Shown piece by piece: positions 15,964 to 24,848 of a stretch of DNA of 64,000 bases (the first letter of the stretch is position 1; every line of letters begins with the position of its first letter). The translations under genes were made by a program, and so were the position numbers. Location: NCBI RefSeq assembly GCF_015207605.1, contig NZ_JADEWO010000033.1:18644-82643 (forward strand). The letters are read 5' to 3'. The notes beneath the pieces are model-generated. The model saw only the letters and a program-made list of their open reading frames with translations, was not told the DNA's origin and ran no database searches. This DNA comes from Oculatella sp. LEGE 06141 (GTDB lineage Bacteria > Cyanobacteriota > Cyanobacteriia > Elainellales > Elainellaceae).

Positions 15964-17880
15964 TTACGGCATGGGTCGATAGCTGTTGAGAATCGCCTCG
16001 GCATCACCGATGTAATCCCCATAGGCACGGTTGATCCCAAACAGGCTGAGCATGAAGACGTTGTTGCCATGCTGCTCAACATAGCTGGTTGCAACGAGCG
16101 AGTTACCGCTGTTGTCTTTGCCCACCCAGGTGATCCCAATTCGGCCATCATCCTTCCGGGACGTATGTTGCCAGGTAATCTCCTGAAATCGGCTCTCATA
16201 GTCGCCTTTCAACTGCTGTTCTAGTTGCAGCGATGTTAGCTGCTCCGATGCCGATCGCACATCCACTAAGCCGCCAAATCCGCCATCGCTGGAAGTAAAC
16301 GCCAGACTGTTGCCAGTCTGCTGGTAGACATAGCCCGCCGGTAAAGACAACTCAAACGGCCGGATCGGTTCTGGAGCGCTAGCTGGAGACGGATTGGCGC
16401 TGCCAGTATCCGGCGACGGCGACGGGTTCGCTGCGGTCGTTGGTTCTGGTGTGGGGGCGGTTCCGTTTGATGCCGAGCGGGGTGACTCTGGTGCCGAGCT
16501 GGAAGCGATCGATGGAATGGAACGATCGGTGATGATGTCGATCGGTGCTGAACCAGTGTTACGCGGCGGCAACACCGGACTGGGAATAGGATTGGTGATC
16601 GGTGGGGTTGATATTGGCTCAAGTCTGGCCGGTGAGTTAGTCGGTTCTGATACTCTTTCTTTGACCTTCTCTGCAACTTCGGCAACGGTCTTTGACGACA
16701 GGATGGGCGAGTTGGGAAAATCTTCCAGCACGCCAGACGCATAAATACCGCCGAGGGAAACAACCAGCGTGGTGATCGTTAAACCTGCCAACAAAATCCT
16801 GGTAGAAGCTTCGTTGCGGCGGTTTGCTTGATAGATTGTCCGCTGCTGCATTTGATTCAGCGTTTGAGACGGTTGCGTGGCTCTCGGATGGGACGGTTGC
16901 CGTTCTCCCCCAACTTGTCCAGAACCCAGTTGATGAGCAATCGCCGGACGCGGTTGGAAGTTCGCTTGCCGATACCCATTCTGGTGCGGTGGATAGGTCA
17001 ACTTTGCGGTTCGCTGTAGGGCAATAGCGGGATGATTTAAGCCTTCCAAGGCGGAGCGCGCTTCTGCGGCAGATGTATAGCGCTCTTTGAAGTAGCACTT
17101 GACCATTTTGCTAAGTACGGCTGCCAGGTCAGGGCTAACCCGAACATGCTGCTGCCACAGAACTTCGCCCGTTTCTAAATCATCCTCCAGCCGATTGGGG
17201 TTGATGCCTGTCAACGCCTGAATGCCAATCATACCCAGTGCGTAAATGTCACTACTGGGGCGAGGCTTTCCATGTCCCTGTTCGCTTGGCATATAGCCCG
17301 GTGTGCCAACCGCAATGGTTTGCAACGCGGGCTCTTGCAATGCGGCGGCGTGCGATCGCACCTGTTTGACGGCACCAAAATCGACCAGAAACAGTTTGCG
17401 ATCGGCACTGCGACGAATGATGTTATCGGGCTTCACATCGCGGTGAATCACCCCCTGGCTATGGACAAACTCCAGAATGCCCAGCACTTCATGCAAAAAC
17501 TGAACCACCTGAAACTCTGACCAGCGGCTTCCAGTGGGCAGTTCGGCGGTTAGTGGGTACCCGTGAATATATTCTTGAACCAGATAAAATTCCTGATCTT
17601 CCTCGAAAAAGGCCAACAGTCGAGGAATTTGATCGTAATGACCTAACTGTTCCAGCGATTCGGCTTCACTTTGGAACAGACGACGGGCTGTTTCCAGAAA
17701 AATGGGATCGCTAGAGGCGGGCTTCAACTGCTTGACAACGCAGGTAGGATTGCCCGGTCGCCGTGTGTCCTCCGCAATGAAGGTCTTGCCGAAGCCGCCC
17801 GCTCGTAGGGCACGAATCACATGATAGCGCCCATCTAGTAATTGACCTTCCACAGTTAGATCTTCCAGAGTGGTTCTCAA
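15964..17880 (-). CDS. Serine/threonine protein kinase with periplasmic C-terminal domain
   Basis: A 638-residue Hanks-type kinase. The N-terminal catalytic domain (about 15-285) has the glycine loop RAGGFGKTF, Lys50 (CVVKQL), HRDVKPDN at 146-153, DFG (VDFGAV) and the activation-segment end GTPGYMPSEQ. A basic, Gln-rich linker leads to one membrane segment (ILLAGLTITTLVVSLGG). After it come a Pro/Ser/Thr-rich stretch and an extracytoplasmic domain of about 140 residues (from LSLPAGYVYQQ). The frame begins with TTG at 17880; an internal GTG is an alternative. Fusion of a SPKase to an external domain suggests a sensor. Its neighbours at 14385-15881 suggest the substrate and the reader. Confidence 0.9.
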   Translation of the reverse strand: MRTTLEDLTVEGQLLDGRYHVIRALRAGGFGKTFIAEDTRRPGNPTCVVKQLKPASSDPIFLETARRLFQSEAESLEQLGHYDQIPRLLAFFEEDQEFYLVQEYIHGYPLTAELPTGSRWSEFQVVQFLHEVLGILEFVHSQGVIHRDVKPDNIIRRSADRKLFLVDFGAVKQVRSHAAALQEPALQTIAVGTPGYMPSEQGHGKPRPSSDIYALGMIGIQALTGINPNRLEDDLETGEVLWQQHVRVSPDLAAVLSKMVKCYFKERYTSAAEARSALEGLNHPAIALQRTAKLTYPPHQNGYRQANFQPRPAIAHQLGSGQVGGERQPSHPRATQPSQTLNQMQQRTIYQANRRNEASTRILLAGLTITTLVVSLGGIYASGVLEDFPNSPILSSKTVAEVAEKVKERVSEPTNSPARLEPISTPPITNPIPSPVLPPRNTGSAPIDIITDRSIPSIASSSAPESPRSASNGTAPTPEPTTAANPSPSPDTGSANPSPASAPEPIRPFELSLPAGYVYQQTGNSLAFTSSDGGFGGLVDVRSASEQLTSLQLEQQLKGDYESRFQEITWQHTSRKDDGRIGITWVGKDNSGNSLVATSYVEQHGNNVFMLSLFGINRAYGDYIGDAEAILNSYRPMP

Positions 17881-18465
17881 CCTGCTAACAATACTGGCAA
17901 CTTTATCGGATTGCCTCTCTTACTAACTTTGCTCAAGCTAACCAGTAGTTTCAGTATAAATCTCAGCTTTTTGTAAAAGACTACTAGGAAATCGGTCTGT
18001 TTACAAAGCGAATTAAACGCGGCTGATGAGCCTGGACAACGGTCGTTTCGTGCAGATGCTTTTGATGATGAGTCAAACCCTAACATTGACTCTAAAGAAA
18101 TTCTAGCGCGTTTGAGCCGTAAGCCTTTCAAAATAACTCGCGCAACGAAAATTATAGGTCGGCTATCATTTTTATTTGGGTTCAGCAAGGTGGCTTGCGA
18201 TGAAATTATCGGGGATGATGAGTGTCTAGTGATACATTTTACTGGTTCAATGAGGAACCTGGCCGTATCACGTTGGTTCCCCGGTTAGGCGTGCTGTCGT
18301 GATCTCGACATCATTGGTTTGAACTGTATTTTGAACCTGTATAACGACATTTTCTTGGGGCGATCGCCTCTGTCATTGATGCATAGTGTTGATGCATAGT
18401 GTTGCAGTGGTACCCTGTACCCGATCGCCAGCCATCCGCTCCCACCAAACACTCCTCCACGAGGG
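17881..18465. other. Spacer without a supported gene
   Basis: 585 bp between the kinase and the HlyD gene, both minus strand. The 103-codon ORF that runs into the kinase start has poor composition and no ribosome site. I see no repeats or strong hairpins. It should contain the kinase promoter and the end of the RiPP operon transcript. Confidence 0.45.
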
Positions 18466-19836
18466 TTATACGCTGGTCGTCAATCGTGCTGTTCGAAGCA
18501 GAAATTGCAGGAAGGTTTCGCTTCTGGCAATAATGCTGGCTTCCGCATCCATTCCTGACTGAAGTTGACACTGGCGGGTTCCCGCCAGAGCCGTGCGGTT
18601 ACCTCCACTGCTGAGAAACAGCGACTCTGGCTGAATGGTAACCTCAAACTGGTTGGGGCTGCTTGCCGTCATGGTTGGCGTGTTCAGGCCGTTTGTAGAC
18701 GCATCGGACGGGGCGATCGCATCTGGAGAAACCGCCATCACCACCCCTTTAAGCGTTCCATAGTCGGGATAGGGGCAGGCTGTTACCCGCAGTTGAACCC
18801 GTTGCCCCGGTTTGACAGTATCGATGTCTTGCGAGGCAATTGTAGCTTTGATCACCAGCGATGAGTTCGTTGTGGCAGTGCGGTCAGGTGCAATTTCGGC
18901 AATGGTCGAGCCAGCGTTAATCACCTGGTCAACATTCCGCAGATTCAACCGCAGAATGATGCCGCTATGGGGAGCGCGAACGGTCGTTTTTTGCAGCGCA
19001 TTTGCGATGGGTTGCAGGTCGGTTTGCTCTTGAATCATCTGGGTTTGAATCTCCAGACGCTGTTGCATCAGCGTTTCTCGTTCCCGGTTGAGCGTGGCAA
19101 TTGTGGCATTACCTCTCGACTGTTCCTGCGCCATTTGCTCCTGCGCGATCGCTACCGATGCGGTGGTTGGATTCAACCCCGCTCTGGCTCGTGCCAACTG
19201 AGCCTCTGCGGTTTTCACTGCCGCCTGTTTTTCTTCTACCTGCAATTGGGAAACGGCACCAGAATCAACCAGTTGTTGATAGCGCTGCATCTCGCTTCTG
19301 GCAAATTCCACGGCGGCTTCTGCTTCCGTCAGGGTGGCTTGCGTGTTGACCTGCTGCTCACGGTAGTCTCGCTGGGTGCGGTTCAGTTCGGATTGAGCAA
19401 CAGCTATGGCGCGATCGATCGCCCGTGACTCTGCGGCAATTTGTGTATCGAGCCATAGCACCTGTGCTTCCATCTGCGTCAGTTGCAGTTGACGTTGCTG
19501 AATACTGGCCTGAAGCCGAGCCTGCTGGATTTCAAGCGGAGTGCGATCGAGTTGGGCAATCACGTCGCCTTGCTGTACGGCCTGGTTTTCCTGTACGTCA
19601 ATCTGGCTAACGGTGCCGTCGATCTCGGCCTGCACCAGCCGCAACTCACCACTGGGACGAACCAGGGCGGCGGCGCGGACGGTGACGTTGTACTTTAGCA
19701 ACGATGCCAGTATCACTGCTACACCGACGGCTCCAATCAAAATGAACCCGCCTAGCGATGTCCAACGGCTAATGGGAGGAAGAAACTCATCCTGTTTGAG
19801 CGATCGCAAAGAGAGAGGCGCGTCTGGTTTCACCAT
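18466..19836 (-). CDS. HlyD-family membrane fusion protein of the RiPP operon
   Basis: A 456-residue periplasmic adaptor with a single N-terminal membrane helix (SLGGFILIGAVGVAVILASLL). A lipoyl-like half (VRPSGELRLVQAEIDGTVSQIDVQENQAVQQGDVIAQLD) is followed by a long coiled coil (about 110-270), the second lipoyl half (TTVRAPHSGIILRLNL) and the beta-barrel domain. The family links inner-membrane ABC exporters to an outer-membrane channel. It starts a few bases past the stop of the C39 ABC exporter, which fixes its partner. An in-frame TTG at 19854 is less likely than this ATG. No outer-membrane TolC-like gene is present in the window. Confidence 0.9.
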   Translation of the reverse strand: MVKPDAPLSLRSLKQDEFLPPISRWTSLGGFILIGAVGVAVILASLLKYNVTVRAAALVRPSGELRLVQAEIDGTVSQIDVQENQAVQQGDVIAQLDRTPLEIQQARLQASIQQRQLQLTQMEAQVLWLDTQIAAESRAIDRAIAVAQSELNRTQRDYREQQVNTQATLTEAEAAVEFARSEMQRYQQLVDSGAVSQLQVEEKQAAVKTAEAQLARARAGLNPTTASVAIAQEQMAQEQSRGNATIATLNRERETLMQQRLEIQTQMIQEQTDLQPIANALQKTTVRAPHSGIILRLNLRNVDQVINAGSTIAEIAPDRTATTNSSLVIKATIASQDIDTVKPGQRVQLRVTACPYPDYGTLKGVVMAVSPDAIAPSDASTNGLNTPTMTASSPNQFEVTIQPESLFLSSGGNRTALAGTRQCQLQSGMDAEASIIARSETFLQFLLRTARLTTSV

Positions 19837-19860
19837 AATGGTTGCGGGGTTCAACCTTCC

Positions 19861-22005
19861 TCAGGCTTCTAAGAACTCTAAATGCTGTCCTGGTTTGGTT
19901 TGCAAATCGCTTGCGGTGCCTTGCAGGATCAGCTTGCCGTCTTCCAGGAACACGATCCAGTCGGCCTGACTAACCACCTTAGGACGGTGGCTGATTAGCA
20001 GGGTCGTTTTGCCTTGACGGTGCCACAGCAGCTTTTTCAGTACCTCTGCTTCACTCACAGGGTCCAGTCCAGCCGTAGATTCATCCAGGATCAAAATGGG
20101 TGGATGGTTGACGATGGCACGGGCGATCGCCAATCGCTGCCGCTGGCCACCCGAAAGATTAGAGCCAAACTCACTCAAAATGGTCTGGTATTTTTCGGGT
20201 AAACGGCTAATAAATGCATCGGCTCCAGTTAATTGGCAGGCTGCCACGATTTGCTCGAAGGTGAGATGAGGATTTCCGGCACGAAAGTTTTCCAAAATGG
20301 AGCGACTCCAAAAGTGCGCGTCCTGTGGCACCAAAACAACCTGCTGCCGCACGCAATCTAGCGCCAGGTCGGGTAAGTTGTAACAGCCTAAACGAACGTT
20401 GCCCGACTGCACCGGGTACAGTCCGGCGATCACCTTGGCTATCGTGCTTTTACCGCAGCCAGATTGCCCAACCAGGGCAATGACTTGTCCGCCTGGAATC
20501 GTTAATGAAAAGTCTTTAAGTAGTTCCACTCGCCCCGGATAGTGAAAGGTCACTTCGGTACAGCTAATATCCGCATTGTCTGGAAGCGTAACCCAGGGCT
20601 TTTGGATGTCCCCATCTGTTTCAGGAGTGGCGGTGATGACTTCCTGTAGTCTGGCGTTCGCGGTTTGCACTCGAATGAAGTCGTCTACCACATCCACCAG
20701 CTCAGCCATGAGTGATCCCACATTTCGGTTCAAACTGATAAACGCTAGCAGTTGACCAATGCTCAGTTCTCGATTGATCACCAAAAAGCTGCCCAACCCC
20801 AGCAGCACCGCACCACCAATGTCGGAAACTAATCCGCTGAAGGCTGAATTAAAGATACCAATTTGAGTTGTGTTCAGCATCAGGTGGGCAAGGCGGCCAA
20901 ATCGTCCTTGCAGTTCATCCCAAAATTGCGGTGCGGCGGCTGTCGTTTTTAGGGTCAGCGCTCCTTTAAAGGTTTCCACTAACACACCCTGATTTTCGGT
21001 TTCTAGCACCATTGCGCGGCGTGTCTTCTGTTGCAGAATGGGCTGAAACGCGATCGTTGAAACGGTCATAATGGCCGCTATCACAATAGCAACCAGGGTC
21101 AACCGCCAACTATAAAACAGCATCAAGCTAAAGGAGACGATCGCAATCACCAATGAACTAGGTAAGCTGATGACGACCTCTGAAACAAGACGGTTAATTT
21201 CTTCAATGTCCCGCAAACGGCTCACCACTTCTCCACTGCGGCGCGTTTCATAGTAAGTCAGCGGCAGGCGCAAAATTTGTTGACCAAATTCCAAGATCAG
21301 TCCCAATTCCAGGCGTTGAGCAAAGTGGGCAATCAGGTTATCGGCAACCAACCCCAATCCACTTCTAATGATGTACATGACAATGACCGCCAGCACAACG
21401 CCCGTTAGCAGCCGGGTGTCTCCCTGGATCAAGACATCATCCGTCAGAATTTGAATGAAGAAAGGAGATGCTAACGAGAGCAACCCAATTAATGTGACGC
21501 ACAGCAATGCCTCTAGCAGAATAGTGCGGTAGGGCAGGATTCGCTGCACAAACTGGGTCACACTCCCGCTTTTATCGTCGGGCTGAGCGTGAAAACGCGC
21601 CGGATCAGGCTCTAGCAGCAGAATCACCCAATCGTTCCAGCCCTCCAGCAGTTCCTCCTGCGACAGATACCGCACGCCGATCGCCGGATCGGCAATGATA
21701 TAGTGCTGGCCTCGCTTGCCATACAGCACCACCCAATGCTTACCTCGCCAATGAATGATGGCGGGCAGCGGCAGGTCGTTGATTCGGTTCAAGATCTCCG
21801 GTGAGGCGGCTGCCGATCGCGCCAGAAATCCCAGGGCCTCAGTCCCCCGTCGTAATCCCAATAACGTTGTACCCAGTTGCCCGGTTCCCACCGCTTCACG
21901 GGTATGGCTGAGCGTCAGCGTACGGCCATAATATTTGGCAATTGAAGCCAGACACGCGGCACCACAATCTTCTTCACTATGTTGTTCAACCAGTGGATAC
22001 TTCAT
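19861..22005 (-). CDS. C39 peptidase-containing ABC exporter (PCAT)
   Basis: A 714-residue bifunctional exporter. Residues 1-130 are a C39 cysteine protease with catalytic Cys14 (EEDCGAACL), His90 (GKHWVVLYG) and Asp106 (ADPA), so the full triad is present. It should cleave leader peptides after a double-glycine motif. A six-helix transmembrane domain follows (about 160-430). The ATPase domain has Walker A GQSGCGKST, signature LSGGQRQR and Walker B LILDEST. The operon's precursor peptide ends its leader with MIAGG, which is the expected cleavage site. The gene sits 51 bp after the kinase-HopA1 gene and a few bases before HlyD. Confidence 0.93.
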   Translation of the reverse strand: MKYPLVEQHSEEDCGAACLASIAKYYGRTLTLSHTREAVGTGQLGTTLLGLRRGTEALGFLARSAAASPEILNRINDLPLPAIIHWRGKHWVVLYGKRGQHYIIADPAIGVRYLSQEELLEGWNDWVILLLEPDPARFHAQPDDKSGSVTQFVQRILPYRTILLEALLCVTLIGLLSLASPFFIQILTDDVLIQGDTRLLTGVVLAVIVMYIIRSGLGLVADNLIAHFAQRLELGLILEFGQQILRLPLTYYETRRSGEVVSRLRDIEEINRLVSEVVISLPSSLVIAIVSFSLMLFYSWRLTLVAIVIAAIMTVSTIAFQPILQQKTRRAMVLETENQGVLVETFKGALTLKTTAAAPQFWDELQGRFGRLAHLMLNTTQIGIFNSAFSGLVSDIGGAVLLGLGSFLVINRELSIGQLLAFISLNRNVGSLMAELVDVVDDFIRVQTANARLQEVITATPETDGDIQKPWVTLPDNADISCTEVTFHYPGRVELLKDFSLTIPGGQVIALVGQSGCGKSTIAKVIAGLYPVQSGNVRLGCYNLPDLALDCVRQQVVLVPQDAHFWSRSILENFRAGNPHLTFEQIVAACQLTGADAFISRLPEKYQTILSEFGSNLSGGQRQRLAIARAIVNHPPILILDESTAGLDPVSEAEVLKKLLWHRQGKTTLLISHRPKVVSQADWIVFLEDGKLILQGTASDLQTKPGQHLEFLEA

Positions 22006-22056
22006 TTACAGCCTGGTTCCTTATCCCCTACCCCCACACCCCATCCCAATAATCCT

Positions 22057-24429
22057 CTATATTTCTAAAGAAGTGTAATGATCCTCAGAACCAGGGTTGA
22101 GATAGGGGTGCTGCCAATCGATGTCGTGTAAGGCAAAGCAGTGTTGAATAGCCTTCATTCGAACATCTGGAGCGGTTTCTCCCTGTTCCCAGACGGTGAG
22201 CAGGGCATCGGCAACAATTTGACAACGGTGGATGCCAAAATCTTTAGGATCGGTATTGGGCTCCTCGGCTAACCCCAGTCCCGGAGCCAGCGGCTTGGTG
22301 AAGCAAGGAACGGCTGGCTGAACATGCGGCTGTGCCTGGCGGTAGCTCTGCTCGACGATTGGCTGTATCGTTTTGTAGTGGCTTTGCTCCACATACAGAA
22401 TTGCCGCATCGTATCGCTGGTAATCATCGGGATCAAAGAGGACTTTGAACACAAAGGGAAGTGAAATGGCATTAAGATGCTGTGTTAAACAGCGCATCAG
22501 CACGATCGCCCCCCCGGCACTGACGTTGAAGCATAGCTCGATCGTGGGTGCATCGTCTGGAACCATCCCAGCATTGCCCACCGCACTGTAGAAACCGGAC
22601 TCAATGCGGTTGTGGGGTAGTCGAATGGCAACACTATCCCCGGTTTTGGCACCGTGATCGGACGGATGAAGATGGCGATCGCGCGTGACATGCAGGGTCA
22701 ACCCGTTCTTCTGTACCGCCAAACCGTCCTTGGTGGCTTCAAGCAAAACAACCCAGCCTGAATCGAAATACCCTGAACCGCGATTAGCGTGCTGTAATTG
22801 CTCATAAAAGTCCAGGTTTATCCCATGCAGGGTATTGTTTTTGAGCAAGGGTGACGGAACGGTACTAAAGTCCGCTCCAGAGACTTGCTCACCGCTAAAG
22901 TAAATATCGTAAAGATAATCTCGTAGTTGCCGCTTCAGGTAATTGCGCTGAAAGTCTTTGGGAAAGGTGGCAAATTGCTCAACGATGTCTTCGGGAAGTG
23001 CTAGCGGCCTATAGCCGGGATGGCTGATGCTGTACCCGGGCTGAATCTGAATGTGAGTGACCATGTCATGCAAGGCAGAGGCAGTCGTTTGAGGGGTGAC
23101 GGCTACAGCCTGTCTGGCGATCGCCTGCCCGTGGTCGAGAGTTGAGGAGAATGATGCCTCTGAAGTGTGGCTATTGGGTATCGCGTCTGGTGTAACCACA
23201 GTATTGAATTCAGAACGGGGCAGAGTCCGCATCAGCTCAGAGGCGGTTATGCCAAATACGGTTGCAATCGATCGCTCTGGAGTGCACAACAGCGTTTTGG
23301 CAACCTGAAGCATACAAATTCCCGTATTTCCAAACGGTTCTTGATACTGAAGCTTCGCCTGGATACTCTCAATTAAGGTCAGTCCAGCAAACTGCATTAC
23401 CCGCGTTATAAAGTTGGGAAACGCATCTAGAATTTCTGGGAACTCGGCCAGGTAGCCACGAATCAAAGCCACAATCGACGGTTGTAAAGTCTCCAGCGGC
23501 GTTGCCGCCAGACGCAACGCCACCTCAATTGCAACCTCCGAACTCACGACTAAACTCTTTAGCCAAAGCTTGAGGTAGTTTGCAACCAGGGAACCCAGGT
23601 CACATGCCGGGTCGCCCCATGCCCCCTTTTCCCAGTCAATTAACCGAATTGCGGCTTCTGTGGGGGGGCGATCGCCCAACGCCAAATTTTCGCAGGTTAC
23701 CAACCTGGATTGCCAGTCGGTGTGGAGCAGAATGTTGTTGAACTTGAGGTCGTTATGGGTCAGGCAACAGGGTTCAAATGCCTCGTTTAAAGCAGCGATC
23801 GCCTGCCGCAGCGGTTCATGACGTTGATAGAGTTCATAAAATTTCAGCCCGTCTGCTGCCACCGTGCCAAAAATATCGGGTGTAATGGGGTCTAAGCCAT
23901 GCCCAAAATCGGGAACATGCTCAATGGTTTCGCCGTCTAACAATTCACCCAACTTTACTTTGTAGTCGTCCCGATCAATGGTGGCGCTGTGGAGGGTTGC
24001 CAGGGTTGTCCCCAGGGCAGTGGCGATCGCAGTAGGGAAGCGGCGGCTGTGGCTGTAAACGTCGTCCAGGTCGGAATAGTGACTGAGGTAGTTAAAAACG
24101 ATGATGGAATGCTGCGAGTTAAAGTGAACCGCTTCAGAGATCAGCAAGCGAAGGGGCGCGAATGATACCTCCTGCTGAATAAACTGGTGGATTTGCCATT
24201 CATTGAGCAGATCACCGTTAGTCTCTCCCGCCCGATTGTGAGGCTCTTGTTTAACTAAAAGACGACGCTGGTTGGAACCAGCATGATCGCTGTGGGGTAA
24301 ATGAATTAATAAATTAAAGTTTTTACAGGCTTTAGACTCAATTTGAACAGCGTGCCGCTCGTTAAGCGTACAAATCTTTTGCTGAGCCAGATAGTTTAAA
24401 ACGTTTTGATTATTTAATAGAAACACCAT
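22057..24429 (-). CDS. Fused APH-type kinase and HopA1-family lyase, predicted RiPP dehydratase
   Basis: A 790-residue two-domain protein. The N-terminal half is an aminoglycoside-phosphotransferase-like kinase: K60, catalytic loop HNDLKFNN (H225, D227, N232) and metal Asp265 (IDWEKGAWGDPACDLG). The C-terminal half, from about residue 490, matches the HopA1 family, with LPFVFKVLFD, YQRYDAAILYVE and CFNVSAGGAIVLMR. In class V lanthipeptide and thioamitide pathways, a separate kinase and a separate HopA1-type lyase phosphorylate Ser/Thr and eliminate phosphate to give Dha/Dhb. Here both are in one chain. GAAGGA lies seven bases before the ATG. It follows the precursor gene by 191 bp and leads into the exporter genes. 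The reaction is inferred. Confidence 0.8.
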   Translation of the reverse strand: MVFLLNNQNVLNYLAQQKICTLNERHAVQIESKACKNFNLLIHLPHSDHAGSNQRRLLVKQEPHNRAGETNGDLLNEWQIHQFIQQEVSFAPLRLLISEAVHFNSQHSIIVFNYLSHYSDLDDVYSHSRRFPTAIATALGTTLATLHSATIDRDDYKVKLGELLDGETIEHVPDFGHGLDPITPDIFGTVAADGLKFYELYQRHEPLRQAIAALNEAFEPCCLTHNDLKFNNILLHTDWQSRLVTCENLALGDRPPTEAAIRLIDWEKGAWGDPACDLGSLVANYLKLWLKSLVVSSEVAIEVALRLAATPLETLQPSIVALIRGYLAEFPEILDAFPNFITRVMQFAGLTLIESIQAKLQYQEPFGNTGICMLQVAKTLLCTPERSIATVFGITASELMRTLPRSEFNTVVTPDAIPNSHTSEASFSSTLDHGQAIARQAVAVTPQTTASALHDMVTHIQIQPGYSISHPGYRPLALPEDIVEQFATFPKDFQRNYLKRQLRDYLYDIYFSGEQVSGADFSTVPSPLLKNNTLHGINLDFYEQLQHANRGSGYFDSGWVVLLEATKDGLAVQKNGLTLHVTRDRHLHPSDHGAKTGDSVAIRLPHNRIESGFYSAVGNAGMVPDDAPTIELCFNVSAGGAIVLMRCLTQHLNAISLPFVFKVLFDPDDYQRYDAAILYVEQSHYKTIQPIVEQSYRQAQPHVQPAVPCFTKPLAPGLGLAEEPNTDPKDFGIHRCQIVADALLTVWEQGETAPDVRMKAIQHCFALHDIDWQHPYLNPGSEDHYTSLEI

Positions 24430-24482
24430 GCTCAGTTCCTTCGGATTTTATAACTCGATCGCATAATTGATTAAACTATCGG

Positions 24483-24535
24483 AGTAGAAACAGGATTTTA
24501 TAATCAGCTTAAACCGATAAAATCCTGTTTCTACT
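24483..24535. promoter_or_regulatory. 18-bp perfect stem-loop between precursor and dehydratase genes
   Basis: AGTAGAAACAGGATTTTA (24483-24500) pairs perfectly with TAAAATCCTGTTTCTACT (24518-24535) around a 17-base loop. No T-run follows on the minus strand, so it may be a partial terminator, an mRNA stabiliser or a processing site that sets precursor to enzyme ratio. Confidence 0.6.
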
Positions 24536-24551
24536 GGTTCTGATTGCTGGT

Positions 24552-24577
24552 TGAATTGATTCAATTGAATCAATTCA
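24552..24577. repeat. 26-bp perfect palindrome downstream of the precursor gene
   Basis: TGAATTGATTCAA at 24552-24564 is followed immediately by its exact complement TTGAATCAATTCA at 24565-24577. It is 43 bp past the precursor stop codon on the minus strand and next to the 18-bp stem-loop. Confidence 0.6.
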
Positions 24578-24620
24578 GGTTGAAGGGGCTGGCCACCAGT
24601 AACAATGAACTACGCTGTTG

Positions 24621-24848
24621 TTAAGTCCGGCTAATATTCCGTTTGCGATTTCGATTGCGAATCGGACGACGACGGCGACGGCGAATAGGCTTACGGCGAG
24701 GGCGACGGCGACCACTATTCGAATTTGAGCGGGCACCGCCCGCAATCATCGACTCATCTTCTTCAGATAAATCATTTAGGAAACTATCAAAATCAGAAAA
24801 TAAAGCTGAACCCGCAGGAGCCAGTTCAGAGATTACATCATGAGACAT
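24621..24848 (-). CDS. RiPP precursor peptide with GG leader and arginine-rich core
   Basis: A 75-residue peptide. Residues 1-38 form an acidic leader (9 Asp/Glu) ending FLNDLSEEDESMIAGG, a standard double-glycine leader. Residues 39-75 form the core, with 17 Arg, 2 Lys, 4 Ser (41, 43, 45, 73), 1 Thr (75), several Asn and Pro-Ile steps, and no Cys. A hexa-Arg run spans residues 56-61. GGAG lies about nine bases before the ATG. The plus-strand frame across the same DNA is also Arg-rich, but it lacks a leader and a ribosome site. Position upstream of the kinase-lyase and C39 exporter makes this the likely substrate of both. Confidence 0.85.
   Translation of the reverse strand: MSHDVISELAPAGSALFSDFDSFLNDLSEEDESMIAGGARSNSNSGRRRPRRKPIRRRRRRPIRNRNRKRNISRT

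Noticed and set aside
17877..18188. 103-codon minus-strand ORF upstream of the Ser/Thr kinase
   Set aside because: It overlaps the kinase start, has no ribosome site and a composition unlike real proteins here.
24643..24843. Arg-rich plus-strand ORF across the precursor peptide
   Set aside because: It exists because the core codons CGN/CGR and their complements both read as Arg/Ala/Ser-type codons. It lacks a ribosome site, a leader and an operon, while the minus strand has all three.
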